Assembly (NCBI GenBank): GCA_958510825.1
Contig: OY294044.1
Span: 102,214,893 to 102,278,892 of the forward strand
Length of the DNA stretch: 64,000 bases
Source of the DNA: Brachypterus glaber
Lineage: Eukaryota; Arthropoda; Insecta; Coleoptera; Kateretidae
Reading direction: 5' to 3'
In this document: piece after piece, positions 47,393 through 59,953 of the stretch
Numbering within the stretch: position 1 is the stretch's first letter
How the letters are laid out: every line of letters begins with the position of its first letter
Program-made: the position numbers and the translations under genes
Notes under the pieces: model-generated
Told to the model about the DNA's origin: nothing
Seen by the model: only the letters and a program-made list of their open reading frames with translations
Databases searched by the model: none

Positions 47393-48038
47393 GAAAATAA
47401 GTCACAATAAAAATTCCTCCAAAAAGGACCAACTTACCTTCAGTATCAAAAAATTAATTTTAGACATAGAAAGCAAAGGAGCATCTGTTGAACTATGCTG
47501 GGTCCCCAGCCACACGAGCATCCCCGGAAATGACTGGGCAGATAGACTTGCAGCCGCAGGATGCAATGCACAAAATCAAATCAAAACAAAGGGACATTGG
47601 CAAGAATTCATAAAAGAAACAAAAAACAACATACGCAATGACTGGAGACAAAGATGGGAAGAAGACAACACTAAGGGAAGATTTTTTAAACAACACACAA
47701 CAACCCTTCAAGATCCATGGATACTTAGGACAGATTTAGATCGTAGACACACATCAACTTATTTACGCCTAAGAAGCGGACATTGCCTGATGAAGGCTCA
47801 CCTCCATCGCATTGGAATAGAAAATAGCCCATCGTGCCCATGTGGACACCCCAACCAAGATATCGAACACTTCATCATGGAATGCCCTCTACATGAAAGA
47901 GAGTCAAAGTCACTATACCACAACCTTTCAAAAACAATCCCTTCTCCCATCTCACTCCCCCAAATCTTATCTCGAACATCACCTAAAATAGTTAAGCATG
48001 TTGTAGAATTCTTAGATAGTATCCGCTTCAACCCTTAG
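47346..48038 (+). CDS. C-terminal RNase H and zinc-knuckle part of a LINE polyprotein (truncated)
   Basis: In intact elements the RNase H domain degrades the RNA strand during retrotransposition. The segment VELCWVPSHT then GNDWADRLAAAG is the end of an RNase H fold, with the active-site His (VPSHT) and Asp (WADRLA) present. A distal CPCGHPNQDIEHFIMECP motif (Cys-X-Cys...His...Cys) follows, as in I, R1 and LOA-type elements. The reading frame is undamaged to its stop at 48036-48038, so the insertion is fairly young. The first 15-20 codons are host sequence read through by chance, and the start codon has no meaning. Confidence 0.85.
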   Translation: MCFWFKLNTLKFVTPKKISHNKNSSKKDQLTFSIKKLILDIESKGASVELCWVPSHTSIPGNDWADRLAAAGCNAQNQIKTKGHWQEFIKETKNNIRNDWRQRWEEDNTKGRFFKQHTTTLQDPWILRTDLDRRHTSTYLRLRSGHCLMKAHLHRIGIENSPSCPCGHPNQDIEHFIMECPLHERESKSLYHNLSKTIPSPISLPQILSRTSPKIVKHVVEFLDSIRFNP

Positions 48039-48200
48039 AATTAGCTTACATTCATCCATTCTTTCAAATTTCTATCATATTCTAAATTATAAAGCCTACA
48101 AAAATTAAACCCCGGATTGTCAACGACTGAGAACTACCCAACCCTGGCTGATATGGTTAACCACCAAGGCCAATAAAAACGGAAGAAGAAGAAGAAGAAG
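47393..48200 (+). mobile_element. 5-prime-truncated I-clade-like LINE with (GAA)n tail
   Basis: Only the RNase H end and 3-prime UTR remain. The element ends in GAA repeats (48182-48200). ACCCAA occurs before the truncation point (47387-47392) and directly after the tail, a weak candidate target duplication. Truncation is typical of target-primed reverse transcription. Confidence 0.75.
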
Positions 48201-48226
48201 ACCCAACGTCGTTAACGGAGGGTTAA

Positions 48227-48415
48227 AGCAGCCAGCAATAAAGACGTTAAAGGAAGCGAAAAATTTAGGAAGAAAAAATAAAACAAACAAAGAAAAATAA
48301 AGGTAAACCTGATAAGAAAATGCAGCTGGCAATAAAGACGATTAAGAAAGTAGAAAATTTAGAAAAAAAGAAAAAAAAAGAAAGAAAAATAAAGGTAAAG
48401 CTGATAGGTAAGTTG
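48227..48415 (+). repeat. Two purine-rich tandem units of about 100 bp
   Basis: Units begin gcagccagcaataaagacg and gcagctggcaataaagacg and each ends in aaataaaggtaaa-ctgata. They directly follow the LINE tail. Confidence 0.6.
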
Positions 48416-48630
48416 ATCTTGTAAAACTAAAGGATCTTTTTTAACCATTAATGGTTTTGTAATTTGTAATAACAAATTAAGGAGAGTTTAAAAGAGATAG
48501 TACAACATCAAAAAATTAATTTACTAATGTGGGCTATTTTTTGTTAATATCCCAGATTTTATGATTTTGTTTGTAGAGGAGCGGGGGGGGGGGTCAAAGA
48601 AGACCCACTTTAAAAGACTTTACTAGCTTC

Positions 48631-49086
48631 ACACTGTAAAAAAATGGCAACTTGTCGCCATAGACCGATTCGTAAACTTTTTCAAACAAACAATGAAATG
48701 ACATGTAATTTTCAAAATGTTTTACATTTTAAATTAATTTATTGCACTGAAGTTTAAAGTACTTTACAGCATTTTACTAGTCTTTTACACTAGACTGTAA
48801 AAATTGTTTGCAATAATGTAAAAATACATGAATTTACATAGTACGCTATTAGCGGCTAAGTAAATTTACTATACTGTAGTATGCATAATTCATGAAATTG
48901 TGTACAAATGTGTAAAAAGATTTAATTTTGTATCAAAGAATGTAAAAAAATGTAATAAAATTACATAATGGTAATATTATTACCATTATGGACTATGTAA
49001 TTTTTAACGTACCGGTCTGTGTCAACATATTATAATATAATGGTAATACTACCATTTAAGGACTATGTAATTTATTTTTACCGTGT
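48631..49086. repeat. MITE-like element with ACACTGTAAAAA ends
   Basis: Left acactgtaaaaa, right tttttaccgtgt. Inside is a perfect palindrome cataatggtaat/attaccattatg at 48964-48990 and repeated gactatgtaatt words. Confidence 0.55.
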
Positions 49087-50580
49087 ATATTAAAATAAAT
49101 TAAATTTATTTACCCAAATTTACACAAATTCGAAAATTAAATATAGTCGAGTATAGTAAAATTACTTAAGGTATTTTAAAATTATTTTACATTAATTTTT
49201 TTACGTAACTTAATATATTTGTTTTTTAAGAGATGAGTCAGTGTATGTACCTAAAGTAAAACAAAAGACATAGTCACATAGCTTTAAATACAGGCATTTT
49301 AAGGCATTTTTAATGTGGCCGTTTAAAAAACATGGTGTCCACCAAGGCCAAAACTATTTCTTTACAGAACAGGCCATTTTGCAAGCCTCGTACCTCGTTT
49401 AAAAATCAAACTTGTCCAGCAAAGACCTTCTTTCTGACCTTGGTACAGAAATACCCATTTTTTGCAATATTTAGAGCACAAGCTTTGAACTGTGAACTGT
49501 AGTTTGATGGTAAATCATAGGTAAATAATAGTGATAGATCGCTGGTTGGTTTCACGATACATTTGGGGATATGATTGGGTTAAATGGGAATATTACAAAA
49601 TGGCGTGAAGTCAATGTACACTAACCTGGTGTGATGTGATCCTAGCGTTGCATTGGTACCAATGATTATGGATGCTGCTTGCAGGATGTGATGAGATGAG
49701 AGCGATGCGTATAAGTGTATGCTTTAGCGTAAGCGGTTTGTGAACGTCACTAGATGCATAAGTGCATTTTAGAACGAACGAGCGTAGCACGTGTGTTGAG
49801 TTATGTTAATTTTGTTGAACTAATTTGTAGTTGAGCACATTGCACTTCATGTACGCGAAAAGTAAGCTATAGAGCTTAGAGTAAAAAACTTTGTCTATTT
49901 CCAATTAATAAGAAATATATTATATAAATTAATTAATAATTAATATGTTACCGTTACGTAACAAGCTTAGTTTTGTAAAACTAATTGCATTTTACAACTC
50001 GAAAATTATATTTAAACACCTAACAATTTTACTTTGCCCGAGAAATGTCTTGCGTGAGTAAAAAAAAATGTTATTGTGTATACAAATTCTCACGAAAATA
50101 TTGTAAAAATTTAAAATTAATCATCCTCCACCCCCTAGGGGTGAAGTTAGCAAAATGTTATTATCATATTTAGTCTCGTTAATCTTATAAAAACCCCTAT
50201 ATGCTAATTTTATGAAAATATTAAAAACATTAAAAAAATCCCCCTTTTCCGAGGATGGAGTTAGAACATTTTTATTATCATATTTACACTCAGCGACCTA
50301 AAAAATACATGTAAAACTTTTAAGAAAATATTGTAATATCATGTTAATTTTGCCGCATCAAAACCCGATCATCTTCAAATAGCTTTTTAATGATCTAGTA
50401 ATTTACAGCAAATTTGATTTAAGTGATGTTATGTATATTGTATACTTATTACTGTCTATCAGAATCAACTACATGTATACAATTTTAATTAATTTCTGTG
50501 CCGTTTAGAAATTATTAGTTTTTGGCTTATACTGAAAAATGTGATTTAGTGCAGATAGCGGCTTTTGATTCCGCACTCCT
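49087..50580. other. Sequence without recognised genes
   Basis: 49640-49810 is relatively CpG-rich but has no long frame. 50120-50330 is the inverted relative of the 34640 tandem repeat. Confidence 0.35.
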
Positions 50581-51888
50581 CACATGTAAATTGCAATAAA
50601 TGTAAACGGGCTGATATTTTAAAGGGTAGTAGTGGATGGTAACACAGCACTCCTGTTAGTTTTTCACCTGGTGATTTGTCTAAGGGGTGTCCGCTATCTT
50701 GAATTTTAGGGATGGGTTGCCTAATATGCATCTTACGATAAAAATGCATATAACCAATTTTGTAAAGGAGGAAATTTCCAACAATTTTTATTTGGATAAT
50801 TTTTTAATATATTAATAACAATCGAGTTAGTTTATAAATAGCCATGTTGGAGGTGAAATGGGTTTTTCCATTTTACGGCCAAATTATTCATCGGACCATA
50901 AAAGTGGTTATGAGTAAACTTGTATTTCTTAAATTCTCTATAAATTTACTTTGTACTTTGGTACGGTTACAGAGGGCGCAACTCGAATTTCACCGCCCAC
51001 TGTAACCGTAACAAAATACTTATGAAAATTCATAATATTGTCACGAATTCGGGTTCTTCTTGTCACGAATAATTGTGCTTCCTCTTCATTTTTCGGATTT
51101 TGGGGTTGGTGCAATTAAACTCTTATTTATAAAACACGTTCTTACCACTTTAGGTTTAAAAGATGTCAGTGTTGGTTGCTTGTCCAATGGGCACTGCCCA
51201 CTTTGAGGACTACCCGACTGTCGACTCTATTCAATCTAATAACCTAATTTTCTAATTCTTTATAATTTGATCTAAGTATCGTATTTATATCAAGATGTTT
51301 TACAAACAAACCTGGTTTATTTAATTTCAATACTAGTTTACAATAACACTAGAATGCTTGGTGTGTAAAACATCTGTATGTAATACAAGGTACTAATTTA
51401 TAAATAATATATAAAATTGTTTTATTAAATTTAGATAAAGCATGTATGGCTACTTAGCCAACTCTTGACAATATATTAAACTTATAGAGAATTTCAAGAG
51501 CTACAAGTTTGCTCAAGACAACTTTTATCCTCCGATGAATAATTTGGCAGAAAAATAGAAAAAAACAATTTTACCCTCAACATGGCCATGTTTGAATATT
51601 TATAACTCGATTGTTATTAATATAATCAAAAAATAATCCAAACAAAACTTGTTGGATTTTTTTTCCTTAACAAAATTATTTATACACATTTTTATCGTAA
51701 GATGCATATTTAGCGAGATAACCGCACTCGCCCCTAAAATTCAAGATAGCAGATACCCCTTACGCAAATCACCCGGTGAAAAACTAACAGGAGTGTTCTG
51801 TTACTATCCACTACTACCCTTTAAACTATTAGCCCGTGTACATTTATTGCAATTTAATCCAGGAATTTTTCGTTATTTGACGGAACTA
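50581..51888. repeat. Fold-back element, family P, copy 2
   Basis: Arms match copy 1, but the extreme left terminus is lost. It is split by the solo LTR at 51039-51470. Confidence 0.7.
51039..51470. mobile_element. Solo LTR of an LTR retrotransposon
   Basis: The 432-bp unit begins TGTCACGAATTCGGG and ends CTCTTGACA (TG...CA), with ATAT on both sides (51035-51038, 51471-51474) as a 4-bp target duplication. It interrupts a palindromic repeat whose other copies (22731 and 59954) read straight through. No internal coding region is present, so it arose by LTR-LTR recombination. Superfamily is not decidable here; Ty3-type is likely from the terminal motif. Confidence 0.7.
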
Positions 51889-51970
51889 AATGGTACAGTT
51901 TTTTAAAACATGATCATTTTGCATAAAAATTAAAAATGTCATATGCATTTTTAATTTATAAATTAAAAAA

Positions 51971-52190
51971 TACAGGGTTATTCAGAAATGGGGTCATTAA
52001 TTTAAAGGGGTGATTCTACATGGAAAAATATGAAAAAAGTTCCTATAAATATATGTTTAAAAATGCGTCGTAAGCGAGCTAAGCCACTTTGAAAGTGGCT
52101 AAAAAATTCTGTTTTTATTTCATAACTCAGGAACCATTTGAGATATAGCAACGAGGTTATTAATACCTTAATGTTAATAGTCTAAATAGT
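51971..52190. repeat. Left-arm fragment of family M
   Basis: Matches the first 200 bp of the arm, including gtgattctaca and aactcagga, then stops. Confidence 0.65.
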
Positions 52191-52250
52191 GTATGGGAGT
52201 TAATCTCTAGGCAAGCTACCAAGCGACATTTTTGTTCATGTTTTGCTAAT

Positions 52251-52920
52251 TAAAACTGTTTATTATCAAGATTTTTTTAAATAAGATGATTTACCTTAAG
52301 TGTATTATAATTATAAAGAAATACGACCTTTTGTTCACTTTTGGTCTTGAACTATTTTTTTTTTTGACCAGATACAAGTATTATAATCATTTAATATAAT
52401 TTAAAATTTCTTCAGTAATATAACCTCAAAACATATGGTTTACCGGATTTATCAACTAAAATAAATCACAAACACAAAATTTCAATTGTAAAATCAATTT
52501 TATTCAATATTTATAATATTTAGTATAATTATAGAATAGTTTTAGAAGTATTATTATTTTCATAACAAACACATTTTAACACAAATTAATCAAAACACTG
52601 AGCTAATTCGCAAAGCAGTTTATTGTGTATAACTAGATAGGTAATAATACAGTAAAAAAAATATATAAAGAACTTTCACTTTCGGGTTTAGACCGTGTTA
52701 ATGGATTTTCACTTTCCGACGTTTCGTCTCTTACTACTAGAGACATCTTCAGGGATTAATCTGAAAATAGAAAGAACTAAAAAAAAAAAAAATATATATA
52801 TATTTTACATATATTTTAATAATTTATTATAATTAGTAAAAATCCACTAAAAAACAGTTCAAATTTGATCTAGTAGGTTTATTACCCTCGGGCCAGAGCC
52901 CTCGGCTTCTAAAAGCCTAC
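52251..52920 (+). repeat. Dispersed repeat, copy 2, interrupted by a hairpin-family insertion
   Basis: Collinear with 5158-5695 except for about 100 bp at 52664-52766 and A-rich sequence after it. Confidence 0.75.
52664..52766 (-). repeat. Single-arm copy of the 17752-17960 hairpin repeat
   Basis: Matches the 104-bp arm over its whole length except the final base. It is followed by A-rich sequence and interrupts the dispersed repeat at 52251-52920, since its homologue at 5158-5695 lacks it. Confidence 0.75.
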
Positions 52921-53744
52921 TCAGTCAAAAAATTTAACTTTCACCCCTTGTATTTTAAATAATTATTTCAAAGTTAGATAAATTAAAACAGTATACTGCA
53001 TTAGTATTTGCGAACCTTTACGATATAGGCTACCTTTCCCTATCTCTCACATTTAAAACTAGTATCCAAATTATTCATTACAAGGATATATCCTTTGACA
53101 TCAACCGGTCTTTCCTGTTTTGTATTCACGGCGAGTTCTTACAAGGAACATTATCCTTTAAATATTTACAAGTGTAAAAGTGCAGGAGAAAGCGGGTCAC
53201 GTGGCTGGGATTAGCAGGAGATTAGCGTTATATATATATGAGAAGGTCGTAAAAGATAAAATTGTTTAAAAGGCAAATCTTCTTTATTTTTTTCGTTATT
53301 TGAATCTTTACATCCTTGTTTTAATATTTTTCAAGTTCTTTTTAAAAGTGCTACAACTTGCAAGGTGGTCCGATGTACTGGATATACGTGTGCAAGTGTA
53401 GAGGCAGGGTTGTTTTGTCTCATCCAGGCACTTAGTATATAGCACTACATACACTTGTTAAGACGTGCTACTACGTCACTAAGAAGATATACGTTACCTC
53501 ACTCTCCGCCCCTAAAAGCTCATACATCGGGTAACCTTACGTAGTAGTATTAGATGACATTAACAACAGAAATATATTAGTTAAAATATAAGGTATTTTA
53601 AAAAAGCAATTAATTTTAGGCCTATCAGTGCCATAATACTTTGAAAGTATTGTAAACGTAAACATTTATAAAATAGTTATAAATATTGTCCAGTACAGTG
53701 TTTCCAGCCCGACAGGTAAACCGCTGACAAAATTTTGTACATCT
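52921..53744. other. Unassigned sequence
   Basis: Less AT-rich at 53340-53560, but no coding frame or known element recognised. Confidence 0.3.
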
Positions 53745-53890
53745 TTAGAAAGAAATCTTTAAAGATTTCCTACAGATTACCTCCAAAGATTACCTGGAGT
53801 TTCTAAATTTACTCCGAAAAGGAGGAAATCTTTAAAGATTTCCTTTAGATTACCTCTTAACCTTCAAAGATTTCCTCCAGATTACCTCCA
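53745..53890. repeat. AGATTTCCTCCAGATTACCTCC minisatellite
   Basis: Imperfect repeats of agatttcct/agattacctcc. The word structure resembles the GAGTTCCTCC repeat at 23980. Confidence 0.6.
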
Positions 53891-54243
53891 ATTTGTAGAC
53901 CTGAATTGCCATTTCAATGTTAATTTCCTACGACTGAAGGTAAAAGTTGCCCTTTTTTCCATTCTAAAATTCCCACATTTTTACAAAAGATTTAAAATCA
54001 AACAATCATGATGAATTTTATTTATATAGAATATTTACCTAAATATTTATAAAAAAATACATCAACCTTGATTACATGTCAACTGGCATATAAACATATA
54101 CATATAATATATTAGATATTAGATACTAAAAATTCTCATCACAAAAGCTCTGTGAAAAACATATTTTTCTTAATAATACAGTTTCCTTAAAGTGACAGAC
54201 TTATTTTAAGAAGAAAACTCTAGGGTTTTAAGTACAACTATGG
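53891..54243. other. Unassigned AT-rich sequence
   Basis: Nothing recognised. Confidence 0.3.
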
Positions 54244-54449
54244 TCTGTTTCATCAAGCAAGATAGTAAATTAAAAATCGCACAGTGAATATTTTCAAAAC
54301 AGATTCGAATATTGGATGTGCGAATATACTGCGTAGTTTATATGATAAAAAATAACTATATTCTATACACAAATATATACTTTTCAAAGCTGTTGTAAAA
54401 ATTATTTACTGTGCGATTTTTAATTTACTATTTTGCTTGATGAAACAGA
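54244..54449. repeat. 206-bp MITE with near-perfect 45-bp ends
   Basis: tctgtttcatcaagcaagat...aaaaatcgcacagt is inverted at the right with only two mismatches in about 45 bp. Confidence 0.85.
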
Positions 54450-55165
54450 TCAGTTTGGAACCGAAATTCAAGAAAGGAATCCAAGATCGTCGAAAATCAT
54501 ATTAATATTTTAATACCAAAACATATAAAGATTTTCCCCTTTTTTTCTTTCGCTAAATTTTGGTTGAAAAAGTTCCTATGATATAGATGAATTTTATTAT
54601 CATTTACATAAATTCAAGGGTTGTCGTAGAAAAAACTTATTTGAAACGGTTAACCGCGGTTGCCTAAATGTTTGAGGTTAGGATTATGCAGAAAACCAAT
54701 AAAAGGTAATATCACGTTTCCTTAGGCCTATAACAAAAGTTTGAATGGGCACAGTTGCTAAATAGCACCTTAGTATAGCAGGATTGGCTTAATTTAATAC
54801 AATTTATACGATTATTATACCCATTAAAATGGATATCTAGATGCAATAAAAAAAACTGCTACGAACAAAACCATATTTTCCCCAGTATTAAGCAAGCTAT
54901 CACACAGTTTTTACTCTCTTAGACCCCTTACCCCATTTCAATTTGGCCTATGGCCCTTTGTCTTTATCTCAAAACGTTCTCAGTTGGCTCTTGACAATGT
55001 CTACTTACCATAACATACATACCATAAAATTAATAAACAATATAAACGTTATAATGTGTAAAACTGAACGAGCTTAGCATTCTACAGTATACCCCTCGCA
55101 GATATTTTCTCCTGGTGAAGTTTTAAGTTAAATTTAATTTAACTGTATAATAAATATATCTAGTT
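54450..55165. other. Unassigned sequence
   Basis: Nothing recognised. Confidence 0.3.
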
Positions 55166-55700
55166 TTTTTTGCACTCTTATAAGCTCATAAACACACGAA
55201 TTTTGCGTGTTCTTTTAGGCCCATAAGAAGTCTGTACTTTTTTTCTTTTGGGTCGGCAACAGACAAAAGCCTATCGCTTGACGTTTTCTGTGCAAATATT
55301 AATGTCACTTAAAAGTTTAATTTTCTACAAAACTTTGTGTTTAGGTTATTTTTTACCGTGTTAAAATTGTGGCTTTGTAGCTAATTACAGTGAAAAAGAG
55401 AAGACATGACTATAAAATATATCAAAATATCATTTGTTCTTAGAATTTTAAACATGGCGAAAACTGTAATGACAACCCAAAACAAAAATGCCTAAATAAT
55501 CATCAATTTAAAAAAAACTTACATTTTAATTAGTGACTGTTTAGGCATTTTTGTTTCGGGTTGGCATTACAGTTTTCGCCATGTTTAAAATTCTAAGAAC
55601 AAATGATATTTTGATATATTTTATAGTCATGTCTTGTCTTTTTCACTGCAATTAACCACAAAGCCACAATTTTAACACGGTAAAAAATAATATAGAGGAA
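55166..55700. repeat. Same family, copy 2, as an inverted pair
   Basis: 55166-55510 matches copy 1. 55535-55692 is the reverse complement of its second half, making a fold-back that is then cut by the TIR element at 55693. Confidence 0.75.
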
Positions 55701-56585
55701 AGTCGCCTAATTTCGGATACCATTTACAATGTATTCAATATTTAATACTCGGTATTACTTTTGGATATTTTTTTTATATAACCAGATACAACTTATTATA
55801 GCGAACCATGATTTATTATAAAAGCAATTTTATTACAGTTTATTTTTTCCAAAAAACACGGTTAAAAAAAATCAGCGCATTTCTGTGCATTTGAAAAAGG
55901 GCTCCTAATTTCGGACATATCCGAAAATTTTTTTTAAGAGTAGATCTGGATCCCATTACTTATGTTTCTTGTTATTCCTTCACATTTAAGACGTAATTTA
56001 ATCATTAAGCGATTTTCTACGAAATACTATAGGAACTATAATTTTAGATTCCCAATTTCGAATATCTTAGTATCTTAGGTAATTTTCGTTTTTTCAAAAT
56101 TGTTTATCTTAGTTTGTTGTATCATTATAAAAAAAATAATTAATGGTTGGTTATCCTGAATAATAATTACCTTGCGGATATCCAAATGCACAAAAATGGT
56201 CTATCCGAAATTAGGCAACTTTCTGCTTTTTAGATTAGAAATTTGTAGAATGTTTACGTTTTCAAATTGCTTAATTATGAATAGTGGATCAACTTAACTA
56301 ACATCATAACTTACCCAAGACAGAATCACGAACTTTTATAACGATTATTTATAAAATAAACAAGCATAATAATGCAACTGAGCACAAAACTGCCATTTGC
56401 AATATAAACGATTTGTGCTGCCATTTAAAGGGGAGAAGCTCTACCGTTATCATATTACAGGACGGATTTAGTTTGACTTTTGGCTTCATATAAAAGTAGG
56501 TTTCTGTTTACCTTTGCAGACAGTATCTTAAATACACTACTATCCGAAATTTGGAAACCATCCGAAATTAGGCGCATTTCCTCTA
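55693..56585. mobile_element. TIR element with CCTAATTTCGGA motif, copy 2
   Basis: TAGAGGAAAGTCGCC at the left is inverted as GGCGCATTTCCTCTA at the right. Subterminal copies of CCTAATTTCGGA or its complement lie near 55905, 56210, 56543 and 56560. It interrupts the repeat at 55166-55700. TA or ATA may be the target duplication. Confidence 0.65.
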
Positions 56586-57702
56586 TATGTTGACTAAAAT
56601 TGATATAAAACTGTATTTTTAACTTTCATGTAGGCTTTGTCATATTAATTGTTTTGTCCTTTCCTTAAAATTGATGACCTTGGACTAATTAATTCATAGC
56701 CTTAATTTTGCCTAATTATGACAACATTCTAAAAATCGATACGCCATATTCTCTCCGCCAGTTTTATTTTTGAAGTTTTTGGTCTACATTAATATTCCTA
56801 AAAAGCGCCTGCATACCAAATTTGACAAAAATCGAAAAAAAAAATTAAAATAACGAACCACCCTAGTGGCGTAGATTTTTTTTTTAGCTTTTTCACTATC
56901 TTATTCGAAATCAGAGTTATCAAAAATACACGTATGCAAAAATTTTGATTTTTGTCTATCTTTTTTCTTCTCAGCCCACAGTGCGATGTTTGAAAATACC
57001 ATTATATTAAAAATACAATTTTTTTCAATTTTTTTGCACGAAATCATTGCTTTGTAATAATTATGGGAAATAAACACTGCGTTACAACCGGTTTCTTTAA
57101 CGAAAACTTCGATAAACTGAGCCTGATACATGCTACAAAATGATCTCTTAAAATTTTTGAAAAATATATACAATAAATATGCTATAAGTACCTAAACGCA
57201 ACTAGTGCATTTTTATGTGCATTATAAATACAAAATAATAATAATATAAATACAAAATAATACTAATTATATTAATTATATTTAAAAATATGGCAGCAAA
57301 ATTTTTTGTAAATATGAGTATTAATATTGGGAATGTAATTTTGTGATCAAAATTAGTAGAGAGCCCCTAGCACAAGCTTAAAGCTTATTTGGGGCCCTCT
57401 ACGCCTTTGTATAAAAAAATACAAGATAAATAAATAAGTATTGCTTGAACTGTCAAAGTCAAATTATTTTAGAGAATTTTAATTTTACAAAATTATGGTA
57501 TTTGCTGCTTAATAAAATTCTGGAATGTATTCACACAATGTGAAGAAAGTGCATGGAATGAACGGTATAAAACATAGAACAGAGGAACATATTTTTTTTT
57601 TAAATATTGGAATGGTTAGAAATAGTATGTAGCACTAAAATTTTTTGTAATGTAACCAGTCTATTATGGTATAAAACACCTTCGAGGTCACAGAATGACT
57701 AT
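56586..57702. other. Sequence without recognised genes
   Basis: 56750-56930 resembles 6770-6990 inverted. gcttaaagcttatttggggc at about 57377 is a small palindrome. Confidence 0.35.
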
Positions 57703-57740
57703 AAACAAATAAATAAATAAATAAATAAAAATAAAAAAAA
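57703..57740. repeat. (AAAT)n tract
   Basis: Six AAAT units then A-rich sequence. Possibly the tail of an unidentified LINE. Confidence 0.8.
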
Positions 57741-59953
57741 ATATTAAAACTTACTTATGGTCCGTTCTTTGTTTCCAGTCACATTTCTAGAATGTTTATG
57801 TGGTACGAGTCCAAAATCAATAATGATGATTTTAGAGAGAAATTTCGTAACTCGAAAATTTTTGTTTATTTCTTTCATAACATTATGTATAAAAAAAATC
57901 TGAGCTACGAAACTTCTCTGGGCTTCTATGACACCTAGGTGTTATATTATGCACATAAATCTATCTCCTAAAACGGCCTTTTAAAAGAGAGAAAGATAGC
58001 AGCTATATATCGAGGATGCGAAATATATAAAGTATAACATGAATACTTTGCTCTTTTGATACCCTGGCCGCGTAAATTTAAATTTATATCTTATATGGTA
58101 TATTTCTAGCTATTGGTCTATAAACAAAATTAATATGATTATAAAAATGCCAAAATGCCTTATTAAACAAAGCACAAATAAAGACAATTTATAGAAAAAC
58201 GTAAAAACTCGAAAAAATATACCACAAACGTCACCTTAAAAAGTACACAAACTACTTGTCTAGACAGCGTTGCCGCTTGTTGTCAAATTTTTGTAAACAT
58301 GTATTATTCGTCCTTAGAGTTAGAAAGAGAAAACAACCCACTTTGAGGGAAAAAACATGAGATTGGCAAATTGGCAGGGTATCAAAATGCCGATTCTCTA
58401 TCCCCTAAATACCCTGCGCCAAAAGCTGCGCAAATATTTTTGACTAAATGCCAGTCTGGGCTCCTTCAATAGCTGCGCTCTGTGTCGAGTTTGGTTGGTT
58501 TTTGGTTGGTTTGGTGTTTTTTTTTTGGTTTACGTAAATGTTGGGTTTGCGAGTTTTGCAGCTGTAAAATTAAAAAATATATATCAAACTAACTAAAAAA
58601 TCGGCACGAAGCGCTGCTCGGGTAACCTGATGAAGCACGATGTATACATGTAAAAAGCCCAGACTGGAATTTAGCAACTCGTGCGCAAAAAGGTAAATTC
58701 CGTTATAGGGATTTAACTTGTGTGATATTATGACACCATAAAGAAGTGTACCAGTAATACCAACCATATTTTATAGATTATAATGCTACAACGCTATAGT
58801 TCAGCAAATAGTGTAATAATGAAACACGTTTTAAAATGATATAGGTAGTTTGTCTTTATTATAAATTCATTTCCTTAAAACTTATTTTCATGGAATAAAG
58901 TATAGCTATAAAAATGACAAAATGGAAATTTATTTTTAAATTTAAAATTTTAATATCTTAAATCTTTAAAAGTCGTAGAATATCCTAGAGCTTGTTGGAG
59001 CTGCTAGTATCGGACAGCCTACGCATTATGATTTTGAATTTAAATTTAATAATGTTATACCGGCTTGGCAGGATATTATTAGTCTGGCCAGCCAAGATTG
59101 ACTTGTAAATATATTTCAATAAATTTTTTTGTTTGGGTGAAAAATGTCTTTAAAAATAATAAAAAGCGTTACGTACTTAACGCTACATCGGACCCCCTTC
59201 CCCTGAGTGCGTGTTTTGGGTATGAACGTAAAACAACGAACTCAAAATACTTTGTTAATCTTTTTTCTTTCTTTTATTTAATAAAAGAGATTAAATACAA
59301 GTTGTTCAGAAAAGATGCGGCTCTAAATTCTTATTAATGGTGCAGGTCGATTGCAAAACAACTTTAAATTACTATATTTTAAGAACGCTTTGACATAGAG
59401 ACTTAAAATTTTTACCGAAACTTTTTTTCCACGTTTAAAATCTATATTATACCCTTCTGTTAAGGCTGGAGTGTCGCACAAGGCGTTATTAATTTCTGGA
59501 AAAAGAACTTATTGTCACTCTTGCACCCTGTATACATAATATACAGTGTATATGTTCTAAACTAAAATTTTAATTGAAAATTCAATTACTGCGGAATAAG
59601 CCTACATAATAAAAATAATCCAAATTAGATTAACGGTTCGCGAGAAAACCAACTTTAAAAATGTATCCAATGTCATTGGTGCGTTAATTTTGACGTGTAT
59701 TAATTAGGTATATTTCGAATATAAATTATTACTGCAATATTTGTATCATTGTCGAAGTTAATTTTAATTTTGTGTTTTTAAGTTTCATGTAAATTTTGCA
59801 AACACGAACCTTTTGTTCGCAATTTTCTTGATTTATAAATAATACTTTGCATGCTAATCCTGAAATATTTTTCAATTATTTTGATAAGAAAAAATTGATA
59901 GCAGTAACCTAAATATTTACACTGCATGTTTGTAAAATGTTTATTTCAATATT
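57741..59953. other. Sequence without recognised genes
   Basis: ttttgataccctgg (58051) is inverted at ggcagggtatcaaaa (58373), a possible 340-bp MITE. 58490-58545 is a ggttttggttggttt tract. Frames of 60-80 codons show no domain. Confidence 0.35.

Noticed and set aside
59098..59337. 79-codon plus-strand frame
   Set aside because: No domain, and composition matches surrounding non-coding DNA.
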